Shown here: positions 1-7,762 of the stretch, one piece after another
Layout of the letters: the number at the start of each line of letters is the position of its first letter
How positions within the stretch are numbered: position 1 is the stretch's first letter
The notes under the pieces: generated by a model
Databases searched by the model: none
Told to the model about the DNA's origin: nothing
The model's input: the letters and a program-made list of their open reading frames with translations, nothing else
Translations under genes and position numbers: made by a program
DNA from: UMGS1519 sp963621885
GTDB taxonomy: Bacteria; Actinomycetota; Coriobacteriia; Coriobacteriales; Eggerthellaceae
Direction of reading: 5' to 3'
Assembly (NCBI GenBank): GCA_963621885.1
Contig: CAVFFT010000007.1
Location: 1 to 30,643 of the forward strand
DNA: 30,643 nt

Positions 1-55
1 GGGCGGGTTTATTCTCCCTCCCTTTTACCGCCCGGACCCCCATTTCCCATTTCAA
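1..55. repeat. Hairpin repeat with polypyrimidine loop, copy 1
   Basis: GGGCGG at 1-6 pairs with CCGCCC at 28-33, enclosing a pyrimidine-rich loop (TCCCTCCC then a T run). The same layout and much of the same sequence recurs at 1171-1230. This copy lies downstream of the minus-strand membrane-protein gene ending at 231. The left side is cut by the window edge, so the full element cannot be seen. It may be a terminator-like or REP-like element. The remaining non-coding stretch 56-230 shows nothing else I can name. Confidence 0.5.
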
Positions 56-230
56 GATAGTCCGGTGCTTCCCCTGCCTTTTTCCGTCGGGAAAGCTTTC
101 ATGCATCCGAGGTCTTCTTCGTCAGGCAAAACGAAAACAGCTTCCCACGCGGGCGGCACTGTTACGTAAGAAATCTTCACCCGGGTCTTTCAGAAGGGCC
201 TCGCTTGAGAAAGCTTTCGGCCTGCGCCTC

Positions 231-956
231 TTATTGCTTCTCGGGCTTTGCGGGAATCCAAACGCGCAGGCGGTTCGTCAGCTTGCTCCAGCACTTCACG
301 GCAAAGCCGGTGAATAGCGCCGTGGCGACTGTGCCTTCCCGCACGCCCACAAGACCGCTGAAAACGGCAAGCGAAATGAACGCCGCTACGATGACGCACG
401 ACAGGTCAAAACCGACCTTGCAGCGCGAGAAGGGTTTCTGCGACACCATCGCGATGGAAACGACGATTCCCTCGCCCGGCAGCGTCATGAAATCCGACAG
501 CAGCTCAATCGACACGCCCAGACCCAAAATCACGATGGACAGCACACACCAGCCCCAAGCCATCGCGTAGCTTTCCACCGGCAGACCCTGCAGCAGCCAC
601 ACATTGAGGTCGACAAGCATGCCGAAAACGCAGGCGGGAATCATTTGCAGCAACTCGACCGGGCGGCGGAAGCTCTTGTTGAGAACGACCTCGGTGGACG
701 CCATCAGCAAATTCATGAGAATCTGGTACTGGCCAATCGTGAGAACGGGCAGCGCGTAGCTCATGACGTTGGGAATGGCAGCGATAGGAGACGTGCCCAG
801 CTGGGCGGTGCGGGCAAGCGCAATGGAAAACGAGATGCAGAATATCGCCATGACGAATATGACGAAACGCAGCGCGCGATTATGTTTCGGCTTGCTGAAA
901 TGCGCATTCCAGCGTTCGCGGAATGCGCTTGTCTGTGTGTTCCCCTTTGAGTGCAT
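231..956 (-). CDS. YczE/YitT-like integral membrane protein
   Basis: The product is 241 residues with about five hydrophobic segments (roughly 28-48, 66-91, 102-121, 128-152 and 181-205) and a polar, basic N-terminus. The overall pattern and the LPGEGIVVSIA stretch near 158-168 resemble the YczE-like family (relatives of YitT, DUF6198 type), whose transport function is not established. The ATG at 956 has only a weak ribosome-binding site (AATAGGCGA), and a TAGAAT hexamer ends 6 bases before it, so the mRNA might be nearly leaderless. No in-frame ATG with a better site exists until well into the first helix. The gene stands alone between two copies of a hairpin repeat. The family call is from memory of the pattern and the substrate is unknown. 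Confidence 0.8.
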   Translation of the reverse strand: MHSKGNTQTSAFRERWNAHFSKPKHNRALRFVIFVMAIFCISFSIALARTAQLGTSPIAAIPNVMSYALPVLTIGQYQILMNLLMASTEVVLNKSFRRPVELLQMIPACVFGMLVDLNVWLLQGLPVESYAMAWGWCVLSIVILGLGVSIELLSDFMTLPGEGIVVSIAMVSQKPFSRCKVGFDLSCVIVAAFISLAVFSGLVGVREGTVATALFTGFAVKCWSKLTNRLRVWIPAKPEKQ

Positions 957-1170
957 TCGCCTATTCTAACCGTCTGCGCACTTATGGGAAGCGAGGTATT
1001 TTTCCCGCAGTAATGCGTTTTGGCGTTCGCTCGCAGCGGCGGGTCTCAGCGCGACCGATTCCCTGATTACGCGACGTCAACAAAATGGAGTAGCTACCCG
1101 CGGGCATTCCACAAAGCTCACATAGGACTTTAAGCTTGCTTTCAGCTACCGCCCTTATCTTAATAAACGT
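957..1170. other. Intergenic region, no gene seen
   Basis: This stretch between the membrane-protein gene and the hairpin repeat holds stops in all frames and no convincing ORF. A TAGAAT motif just upstream of 956 on the minus strand is the only promoter-like element. Nothing else is recognisable. Confidence 0.5.
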
Positions 1171-1230
1171 CCCGGGCGGTTACTTTTCCCTCCCCCCTTT
1201 TTACCGCCCGGGTCCCTTCCCTTTCTAAGG
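1171..1230. repeat. Hairpin repeat with polypyrimidine loop, copy 2
   Basis: CCCGGGCGGT at 1171-1180 is the perfect inverted repeat of ACCGCCCGGG at 1203-1212. The 22-base loop is almost pure pyrimidine on the plus strand and G/A-rich on the minus strand. It shares the CCCTCCC, T-run, ACCGCCCGG, CCC sequence order with 1-55. On the minus strand the G runs around and inside the loop could form a G-quadruplex. It lies about 360 bases past the end of the nifJ gene. Confidence 0.65.
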
Positions 1231-1380
1231 AAACATTTGGCAAGGCCAGGCGCGGAAAGATCTACACACAGCACCTCATCTCGGCCCGGCGTCACCATTA
1301 CGGTGGCGCCGACACCGCGCCCAAGCAAACACATCGGCCGCATCGGGCATGAGTCCGGAAAATTGGGCCCCTTACAGAGC

Positions 1381-1413
1381 GACCCGGCATCGCCATGATG
1401 GCAATACCGGGTC
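1381..1413 (-). terminator. Possible hairpin terminator of the nifJ operon
   Basis: GACCCGG at 1381-1387 pairs with CCGGGTC at 1407-1413, with an inner GCCAT/ATGGC pairing. It lies about 155 bases past the nifJ stop codon. There is no clear U tract on the minus strand, so Rho-independent termination is uncertain. The rest of 1231-1566 shows no gene I would support. Confidence 0.4.
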
Positions 1414-1566
1414 GTTTCGCTCACTCTTGACGGAAGCGTTTTCCACGTTCATCTACGCCCAAGCGCTTCCGCGCCGCTTCCGCCTATGCGTCTTCAGTTC
1501 GCACGCCTTCCGTCCTGCTGCTCAGTTACGCGCCACCCTTCGGAAAAGGCGCATCACCTGCCCGAA

Positions 1567-4500
1567 TTACTTTTCAGCAAGCGCGCGATAGTGGGCCAAC
1601 CTGCGCTCGGCGTCTTCCTTGCTTTCCGCAAACAGGCGAGCGGCCTCTTCGGGGAAGCTCTTGCGCAGCGACGCAAAACGATTCTCGCCATCGAGGTAGT
1701 CGAGGTAATCGCTCGTGGGCTCCTTGGAGTCGAGCGACATCGGATGCTCCTTCTTCGGGTTGTAGCGGTAGAGCGGCCAGTAGCCCGACTCCGCCGCGCG
1801 GCGCATCTCGCCCTGCACGTCGCGCATGCCGCACTTCAGGCCATGCGAGGTACACGGCGCGTAGGCAATCACCACGGCGGGGCCATCGAATTCCTCGGCC
1901 TCCTTCAGCGCCTTCACGAGCTGGTTGTAATCGGCACCCATTGCCACCTGCGCCACGTACACATTGCCGTAGCTCATCAGGATGGCACCAAGGTCCTTCT
2001 TCGCGGTCTTCTTGCCGCTTGCCGCGAACTCGGCCACCGCGCCCGCCGGCGTCGCCTTCGAGCTCTGACCGCCGGTGTTGGAATACACCTCGGTGTCCAC
2101 GACGAGCACGTTGAAGTTTCCATTCGTGGAAAGCACGTGGTCAAGGCCGCCGAAGCCGATGTCATACGCCCAACCGTCGCCGCCGAACATCCAGAAAGTC
2201 TTCTTCGCGAGCTGGTCCTTATGCTTCAGCAGGTCGCGCGCAATGGCCGCTGCGTCGCCCGCGCCTGCCGCACCACACGCACCAGCGCCAGCACCAGCAC
2301 CCGCCAGCGGCTCAACCGCCGCAATCAGCGCATCAGCCGTCTGGCGCGAGCCATCAAACTCGTCATAGGCCGCAAGATAGGCCGCGCATGCCGCCGCAAT
2401 CTCGCCGTCTTCCGGCACCGCCGCAGTCAGCGCCTCCACGCGCATCTTCTCGGCTTCACGCTGCTGCTTGCTCGCCAGATACAAGCCGTAGGCAAGCTCG
2501 GCGTTGTTCTCGAACAGGCTGTTCGTCCACGCAGGACCAAAGCCACGATCGTTCACGGTATAGGGAATGCCCGGCTCGCCCGAACCCCAAGCCTGCGAGC
2601 AGCCAGTCGCGTTCGCCCAGTACATGCGGTCGCCAAAGAGCTGCGTCAGCAGCTTCGCGTAGGGCGTCTCGCCGCATCCCGCGCACGCCGCCGAGAACTC
2701 CAGCAGCGGCTGACGGAACTGCGAGCCCTTCACGCTGAAGGGGTCGAACAGGTCGCCCTTGCCCGCGATCGTCTGCGCGAAATCCCATTCTGCCCGACGA
2801 GCATCGGTAAGCTCCGCCGGATGCATCGCAAGCGCGCCCGAGGGGCATACCGCCTCGCAGCTTGCGCAACCGGTGCAGTCGAATTCGGAAATCTGGATGG
2901 AATAGGCAAGACCCTTCGCCTGCTTGCCCTTCGCGTCCACCGTTGTGAAGCCTTCCGGCGCGGCGGCACGCTCTTCCTCATTCAGCAGGTAGGGGCGAAT
3001 GACCGCGTGCGGGCACACATAGGCACAGCGGTTGCACTGGATGCAGGCCTCGGCGTTCCACACGGGCGTCTGCACGGCGATGCCGCGCTTTTCGTACTTG
3101 GTGAAACCGTTGTCGAAGGTGCCGTCCTCGAGCTCGCCCACAAAGGTACTCACGGGAAGCTCGTCGCCCTTCAGCAGCGCGGCCGGCATGAGGAACTTCG
3201 CGATGCCTTCCGGCAGATCCGAGAAGTCCGGCTCCGGCGCATCGGTCGCCGACGCCCACGCAGCAGGCACCGGGAGCTCGTGAACAGCGCCCGCGCCCTC
3301 GTCGATGGCGGCCACGTTCTTCGCGACCACCGCGTCGCCCTTCTTCGCGTAGGTCTTGCGGGCGGCGTTCTTCATGGCCTCAAGCGCCTCGTCGGCATCC
3401 ATCAGCCCCGCCACCTTGAAGAAGGCGGCCTGCAGCACGGTGTTCGTGTGGCTGCCCAGGCCCAGACGCTGCGCGATATCAACCGCGTCGATGGTGAACA
3501 TGCGCACCTTGTTTTCCGCAAGATAGCGTTTCACCTGGCCCGGAAGCTTTTCGTCGAGCTGCGCGGCGTCCCACTGCGTGTTCAGCAGGAACATGCCACC
3601 CGGCTTCACTTCCTGCACGACGTCGTATTTCTGCATGTAAGCCTGATTGTGGCAAGCCACGAAATCGGCGCTCTTCACGAAGTAGGTGCCGCGAATGGGA
3701 TTCTTCGACAGACGCAGATGCGACTTCGTCACGCCATACGACTTCTTCGTGTCGAATTCGAAATAGGCCTGCGCGAACATGTCCTCCGCGTCGGCCAGAA
3801 TCTTGATCGTGTTCTTGTTCGCGCCAACCGTGCCGTCGCCGCCCAGACCCCAGAACTTGCAGCTATAAACGCCGCCGTCATCGAAGTCGGAAAGCACCGG
3901 AGTCGGAAGCGACTTGTGGGTCACGTCGTCGTCGATGCCCACGGTGAAGCCGTTGATGGGCTCCGCGGCCACGAGGTTCTCGAAGGCGGCAACCATCTGC
4001 GCCGGGTCGACATCCTTGGAGCTCAGGCCATAACGTCCGCCAACAACCAGCACCTTGCCCGCGCGGTCGCTCTCGGCGATGGCGCTGCGCACGTCCTTGT
4101 AGAGCGGCTCGCCCGACGCGCCCATGCTCTTGCAGCGGTCGAGCACCGCCACGCGGCAGACCGTTTCCGGCAGCGCCGACAGAAGCAGCTCGTTGCTGAA
4201 GGGGCGATACAGGTGCACCTGAATGAAACCGAAGCGACGGGAATCACCCTGCTCAGAAGCACGTTTGTTCAGATAGTCGCAGGTCTCCTGAATGGTGCCC
4301 GACACGCTGCCCATGGCCACGAGCACATCGGTCGCGGCAGGATCGCCATAGTAGTCAAACACATGGTAACGGCGGCCGGTCACGTCGCCCACCTGGCCCA
4401 TGATGTCCTCCACCATGGCCGGCAGCGAATCGTAAGCGACATTGTTCGCTTCGCGAATCTGGAAGTACACGTCACCGTTCTGCACCATCGCGCGCATGCG

Positions 4501-5136
4501 CGGATGCTCCGGGTTCAGCGCACGAGCACGGAAACGGTCGAGCGCATCCTGGTCGACAAGCGCGGCAAGCGCCTTCACGTCGGGACGGTCGATGCGCGAC
4601 AGCTCATGCGAAGTGCGGTAGCCGTCGAAGAAATGCATGAAGGGAATGGACGCCTTGATAGCCGCGAGATGCACCACCGCCGCGAGGTCGGCCGCCTCCT
4701 GCACGCTTCCACTCGAAAGCTGCGCGAAGCCGGTATCGCGGCAGGCCATCACGTCGGAATGGTCGCCGAAAATGGACAGGGCATGCGTGCCCACCGTACG
4801 GCTCGCCACATGGAGCACGCCGGGAAGGCGCTCGCCCGCGATGCGGTACATCGTGGGAATCATGAGCATGAGACCCTGGCTCGAGGTGAAGCTCGTGCCC
4901 AGCGCGCCCGCTTCAAGCGCGCCGTGAATGGCGCCAATCGCGCCCGCTTCCGATTGCATCTCGGAAAGGGTCACGCGCTGGCCGCACATGTTCAGCCGCC
5001 CCTGGGCGCTCCAGGCGTCCGTATGCTCCGCCATCGGGCTGGAGGGGCTAATGGGGTAAATGGCCGCTATCTCCGTGAATTCGTACGCGGTATACGCGCA
5101 TGCCTCGTTTCCGTCTACCGTCACGTAATCGCTCAT
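1567..5136 (-). CDS. nifJ: Pyruvate:ferredoxin (flavodoxin) oxidoreductase
   Basis: This cytosolic enzyme converts pyruvate and CoA to acetyl-CoA, CO2 and reduced ferredoxin using thiamine diphosphate and three [4Fe-4S] clusters. The 1189-residue product has the usual full length of single-chain enzymes. The N-terminal domain begins YVTVDGNEACAYTAYEF and contains YPISPSSPMAE. Two ferredoxin motifs lie near residues 700 (CIQCNRCAYVCP) and 755 (CTGCASCEAVCP). The C-terminal TPP region shows CAGCGETPY, ATGCSQAWG and GGDGWAYDIGFGG (near 984), then YSNTGGQSSK. I start at the ATG at 5136, preceded by GAAGGAAG. A longer ORF to 5319 would add 61 unrelated residues and overlap the upstream gene. An Ala/Gly-rich insert near residue 940 is odd. 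It is third in an operon, 130 bases after the ligase gene. Confidence 0.97.
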   Translation of the reverse strand: MSDYVTVDGNEACAYTAYEFTEIAAIYPISPSSPMAEHTDAWSAQGRLNMCGQRVTLSEMQSEAGAIGAIHGALEAGALGTSFTSSQGLMLMIPTMYRIAGERLPGVLHVASRTVGTHALSIFGDHSDVMACRDTGFAQLSSGSVQEAADLAAVVHLAAIKASIPFMHFFDGYRTSHELSRIDRPDVKALAALVDQDALDRFRARALNPEHPRMRAMVQNGDVYFQIREANNVAYDSLPAMVEDIMGQVGDVTGRRYHVFDYYGDPAATDVLVAMGSVSGTIQETCDYLNKRASEQGDSRRFGFIQVHLYRPFSNELLLSALPETVCRVAVLDRCKSMGASGEPLYKDVRSAIAESDRAGKVLVVGGRYGLSSKDVDPAQMVAAFENLVAAEPINGFTVGIDDDVTHKSLPTPVLSDFDDGGVYSCKFWGLGGDGTVGANKNTIKILADAEDMFAQAYFEFDTKKSYGVTKSHLRLSKNPIRGTYFVKSADFVACHNQAYMQKYDVVQEVKPGGMFLLNTQWDAAQLDEKLPGQVKRYLAENKVRMFTIDAVDIAQRLGLGSHTNTVLQAAFFKVAGLMDADEALEAMKNAARKTYAKKGDAVVAKNVAAIDEGAGAVHELPVPAAWASATDAPEPDFSDLPEGIAKFLMPAALLKGDELPVSTFVGELEDGTFDNGFTKYEKRGIAVQTPVWNAEACIQCNRCAYVCPHAVIRPYLLNEEERAAAPEGFTTVDAKGKQAKGLAYSIQISEFDCTGCASCEAVCPSGALAMHPAELTDARRAEWDFAQTIAGKGDLFDPFSVKGSQFRQPLLEFSAACAGCGETPYAKLLTQLFGDRMYWANATGCSQAWGSGEPGIPYTVNDRGFGPAWTNSLFENNAELAYGLYLASKQQREAEKMRVEALTAAVPEDGEIAAACAAYLAAYDEFDGSRQTADALIAAVEPLAGAGAGAGACGAAGAGDAAAIARDLLKHKDQLAKKTFWMFGGDGWAYDIGFGGLDHVLSTNGNFNVLVVDTEVYSNTGGQSSKATPAGAVAEFAASGKKTAKKDLGAILMSYGNVYVAQVAMGADYNQLVKALKEAEEFDGPAVVIAYAPCTSHGLKCGMRDVQGEMRRAAESGYWPLYRYNPKKEHPMSLDSKEPTSDYLDYLDGENRFASLRKSFPEEAARLFAESKEDAERRLAHYRALAEK

Positions 5137-5217
5137 CTTAGGCTTCCTTCTCCACCTGGGAATGCCACGCCCGTCTCCTGGCGTTCGCCCTGTTCTTGGC
5201 CTTGCCGCAAGAGCGGG

Positions 5218-5241
5218 CGCCGGATAAACACCCGGCGCCTT
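5218..5241 (-). other. Intergenic hairpin between ligase and nifJ
   Basis: On the minus strand GGCGCCGG pairs with CCGGCGCC around a short A/T-rich loop, 26 bases after the ligase stop and about 80 bases before the nifJ start. There is no U tract in the minus direction. It may be an RNA-processing or stability element that allows different nifJ levels, or a weak attenuator. Confidence 0.5.
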
Positions 5242-5266
5242 TGCTTGCTCGTTTTGCTTGATTGCC

Positions 5267-7762
5267 TTACTTCTTGTTGACCAGATCCTGCAGCCCCAGC
5301 TCTTCCACTGCCGCTTCACGCATCTTGTACTTCAGCACCTTGCCAGCCGCGTTCATCGGGAACTCGTCGACAAAGCGGATATAGCGCGGCACCTTATGAC
5401 GCGCCATATGCGACTTGATGTAGTCGCGCATCTCATCTTCGGTAATGGTCTGGCCCGCCTTCGGGATGATGCACGCCATCGCCTCTTCGCCCCACTTCAC
5501 GTCGGGCACGCCAATGACCTGCACGTCCTGTACCTTCGGGTGCGTGTAGATGAACTCCTCGATCTCCTTCGGATACAGATTCTCGCCGCCGCGGATGATC
5601 ATGTCCTTCAGGCGGCCGGTGATCACGAAGGTGCCATCGGGGTTGCGGCGCGCGAGGTCACCAGAATGCAGCCATTCGTCCTGGTCAACCGTGTTCATCG
5701 TCGCGATGGGCATCTTGTAGTAGCCCTTCATCGTGTTGTAGCCGCGGCTGCAGAATTCGCCGTCCTCGCCATCAGGAAGCTCCTCGCCCGTCTCCGGGTC
5801 GATAACCTTGCACTGGATATAGGGGAAGGCGTAGCCCACGGTCTCGGTGCGCAGCGCGAGGTCGTCCGTCCATGCCGACATCGTCGAGCCCGGCGCGGAT
5901 TCCGTCTGGCCGTACACCGACACGATGCCCTGCATGTTCATCTCATCGGGCTGGGCCGCGCGCTTCATCAGGTCGGGCGGGCAGCCGGCGCCCGCCATGA
6001 TGCCGGTGCGCATGTGGCTGAAGTCCGTCTTGCGATAGTCGGGATGGTTGAACATCGCGATGAACATCGTCGGCACGCCGTTGAAGGCGGTGATGCGCTC
6101 CTGCGTCACGCAGGACAGCGAGGCCTTCGCATTGAAATAGGGGATGGGGCACAGCGTCGCGCCATGCGTCATCGACGAGGTCATGGAAAGCACCATGCCG
6201 AAGCAGTGGAACATCGGCACCTGAATCATCATGCGGTCCGCGGTGGAAAGGCCCATGCGGTCGCCGATGCACTTGCCGTCGTTCACCACGTTGCGGTGGG
6301 TGAGCATGACGCCCTTCGGGAATCCGGTCGTGCCGCTCGTGTACTGCATGTTGCACACGTCGTCGGGACGCACTTCGGCCGCCATGCGCTGGATGGTCTC
6401 CAGCGGCACCGATTCGGCACGCTCAAAGGTCTCGTCGAAAGTGAGGCAGCCCGGCATCTCGTAGCCCACGGTAATAACGTTGCGCAGGAAGGGAAGGCGC
6501 TCGCAATGGAGCGGCTGACCAGGCGTGTTCGTCGCGATCTCGGGGCAGAGCTCGTTGATGATCTTCGCGTAGTCGGTGTCGAGCGCGGAGTCGATCATCA
6601 CAAGCGTGTGCGTATCGGACTGGCGCAGCAGGTATTCCGCCTCGTAAATCTTGTACGAGGTGTTCACGGTCACGAGCACCGCGCCGATCTTCGTCGTCGC
6701 CCAGAAGGTGATGAACCAGGCGGGCACGTTCGTCGCCCAAATGGCCACCTTCGTGCCGGCCTTCACGCCGAGCGACACGAGCGCGCGGGCGAAGTTGTCC
6801 ACGTCCTCGCGGAACTCCTCGTAGGTGCGCGTGTAGTCGAGCGTCGTGTAGCGGAAAGCGTACTGGTCGGGGAACACCTCCACGATGCGGTCGAGCACCT
6901 GCGGGAAGGTGAGGTCGATGAGCTCGTCGCGCTTCCACAGGTACTGGCCGGAACCGTCGTGGTTGCGATAGAGCGAACGCTTCTGGCCGCGCGTGTCCTC
7001 GAAACGACGCATATAGTTCACGAAGTGCGGCAGGATGATGTCGATATCGGTGAGGTCGGGCATCCATTCCGGCTTCCATTCAAGCGAAATGAAGCCGTCG
7101 TAGTCGATGGAGGAAAGCGCCCGCACGAACTCGGCAATAGGCGCCGTGCCTTCGCCGATGAGGTTGTAGGAGCCGTCGTCGTCGGAGTCGCGCATGTGCA
7201 CGTGCTTCACGTAGGCGCCCAGGTGCTCGATGGTGGTCGCCGGCACCTCGCCGCAGTCGCGGTAGGGATGATGGACGTCCCACAGTGCCGCGAGGTAGTC
7301 GCTCGCGTAGGAGTCGAGCAGCTTCACCAGGCGCGACGTATCCGCGTAGATGCCGCTCGTCTCGATGAGCAGGCAGACATTCTGCTCCTTCGCGTAGGGC
7401 ACGAGCACGTCAAGCGCTGCGCGCACCGTATCCTCGCTGCCATGCTGCGCCTTCACGCACACATAGGGCACCTGCATCTCGTCGGCGATGCGCAGAAGCG
7501 TCTGCGTGTCCTTCACCGCGTCGCCCTCAAGCGAGATATCAATCGAGGTGTCGAAGGAGGGAATGCGCAGGCCTTCGCTCTTCAGCTCGCGAGCCGTGGA
7601 GCGCGTGTTATAGCGGTGGAAAGGTCCGCCCGCCTCCATGAGCTGCGGCTGGGAAAGCACGTCGTATGCCTCGATGCCGCCGAAGCCCATTTCGGCAGCG
7701 ATTTTCACCAGTTCATCCCAGCCTTGGGAATACCAGCCTCGGGTGGAAAACGAAAGCCTCAT
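5267..7762 (-). CDS. Fusion of sugar-isomerase-like TIM barrel and acyl-CoA ligase
   Basis: The 831-residue protein has two domains. Residues 1-255 form an AP-endonuclease-2/xylose-isomerase-like TIM barrel. Candidate metal ligands are E134 (LLIETSG), D162 (WDVHHP), H187/H189 (KHVHMRD) and E228 (LEW). Residues 275-831 form an AMP-dependent acyl-CoA synthetase, with phosphate loop YTSGTTGFPKG at 474-484, YGQTES at 617-622, SGDL at 700-703, GRLKDMIIRGGENLYP at 716-731, and the catalytic lysine in GKVLK near 808. Both active sites look intact, so I infer two activities: isomerising or epimerising a sugar-like substrate, and activating a carboxylate to its CoA ester. The ATG at 7762 shares its first base with the preceding stop (TAATG) and follows GAGGAGGAG, so translation is coupled. 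There is no stop or frameshift at the junction. The substrates are unknown. Confidence 0.93.
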   Translation of the reverse strand: MRLSFSTRGWYSQGWDELVKIAAEMGFGGIEAYDVLSQPQLMEAGGPFHRYNTRSTARELKSEGLRIPSFDTSIDISLEGDAVKDTQTLLRIADEMQVPYVCVKAQHGSEDTVRAALDVLVPYAKEQNVCLLIETSGIYADTSRLVKLLDSYASDYLAALWDVHHPYRDCGEVPATTIEHLGAYVKHVHMRDSDDDGSYNLIGEGTAPIAEFVRALSSIDYDGFISLEWKPEWMPDLTDIDIILPHFVNYMRRFEDTRGQKRSLYRNHDGSGQYLWKRDELIDLTFPQVLDRIVEVFPDQYAFRYTTLDYTRTYEEFREDVDNFARALVSLGVKAGTKVAIWATNVPAWFITFWATTKIGAVLVTVNTSYKIYEAEYLLRQSDTHTLVMIDSALDTDYAKIINELCPEIATNTPGQPLHCERLPFLRNVITVGYEMPGCLTFDETFERAESVPLETIQRMAAEVRPDDVCNMQYTSGTTGFPKGVMLTHRNVVNDGKCIGDRMGLSTADRMMIQVPMFHCFGMVLSMTSSMTHGATLCPIPYFNAKASLSCVTQERITAFNGVPTMFIAMFNHPDYRKTDFSHMRTGIMAGAGCPPDLMKRAAQPDEMNMQGIVSVYGQTESAPGSTMSAWTDDLALRTETVGYAFPYIQCKVIDPETGEELPDGEDGEFCSRGYNTMKGYYKMPIATMNTVDQDEWLHSGDLARRNPDGTFVITGRLKDMIIRGGENLYPKEIEEFIYTHPKVQDVQVIGVPDVKWGEEAMACIIPKAGQTITEDEMRDYIKSHMARHKVPRYIRFVDEFPMNAAGKVLKYKMREAAVEELGLQDLVNKK

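Noticed and set aside
1155..1424. 89-residue minus-strand frame with four N-terminal cysteines
   Set aside because: It would start at a GTG without a ribosome-binding site and runs through two hairpins, including the repeat at 1171-1212. The sequence looks like read-through of non-coding DNA.
1486..5280. Very long open frame (1264 residues) on the plus strand
   Set aside because: It lies antisense to nifJ. Its translation is rich in Arg, His, Leu and Ala with no domain, a by-product of GC-biased codons. The same holds for the long plus-strand frames at 5258-7765, 7666-9336, 23428-24564, 25083-26939 and 28453-30129.
5136..5319. Extended N-terminus of PFOR to 5319
   Set aside because: The added 61 residues match nothing in the family and overlap the upstream gene, and the ATG at 5136 has a good ribosome-binding site.
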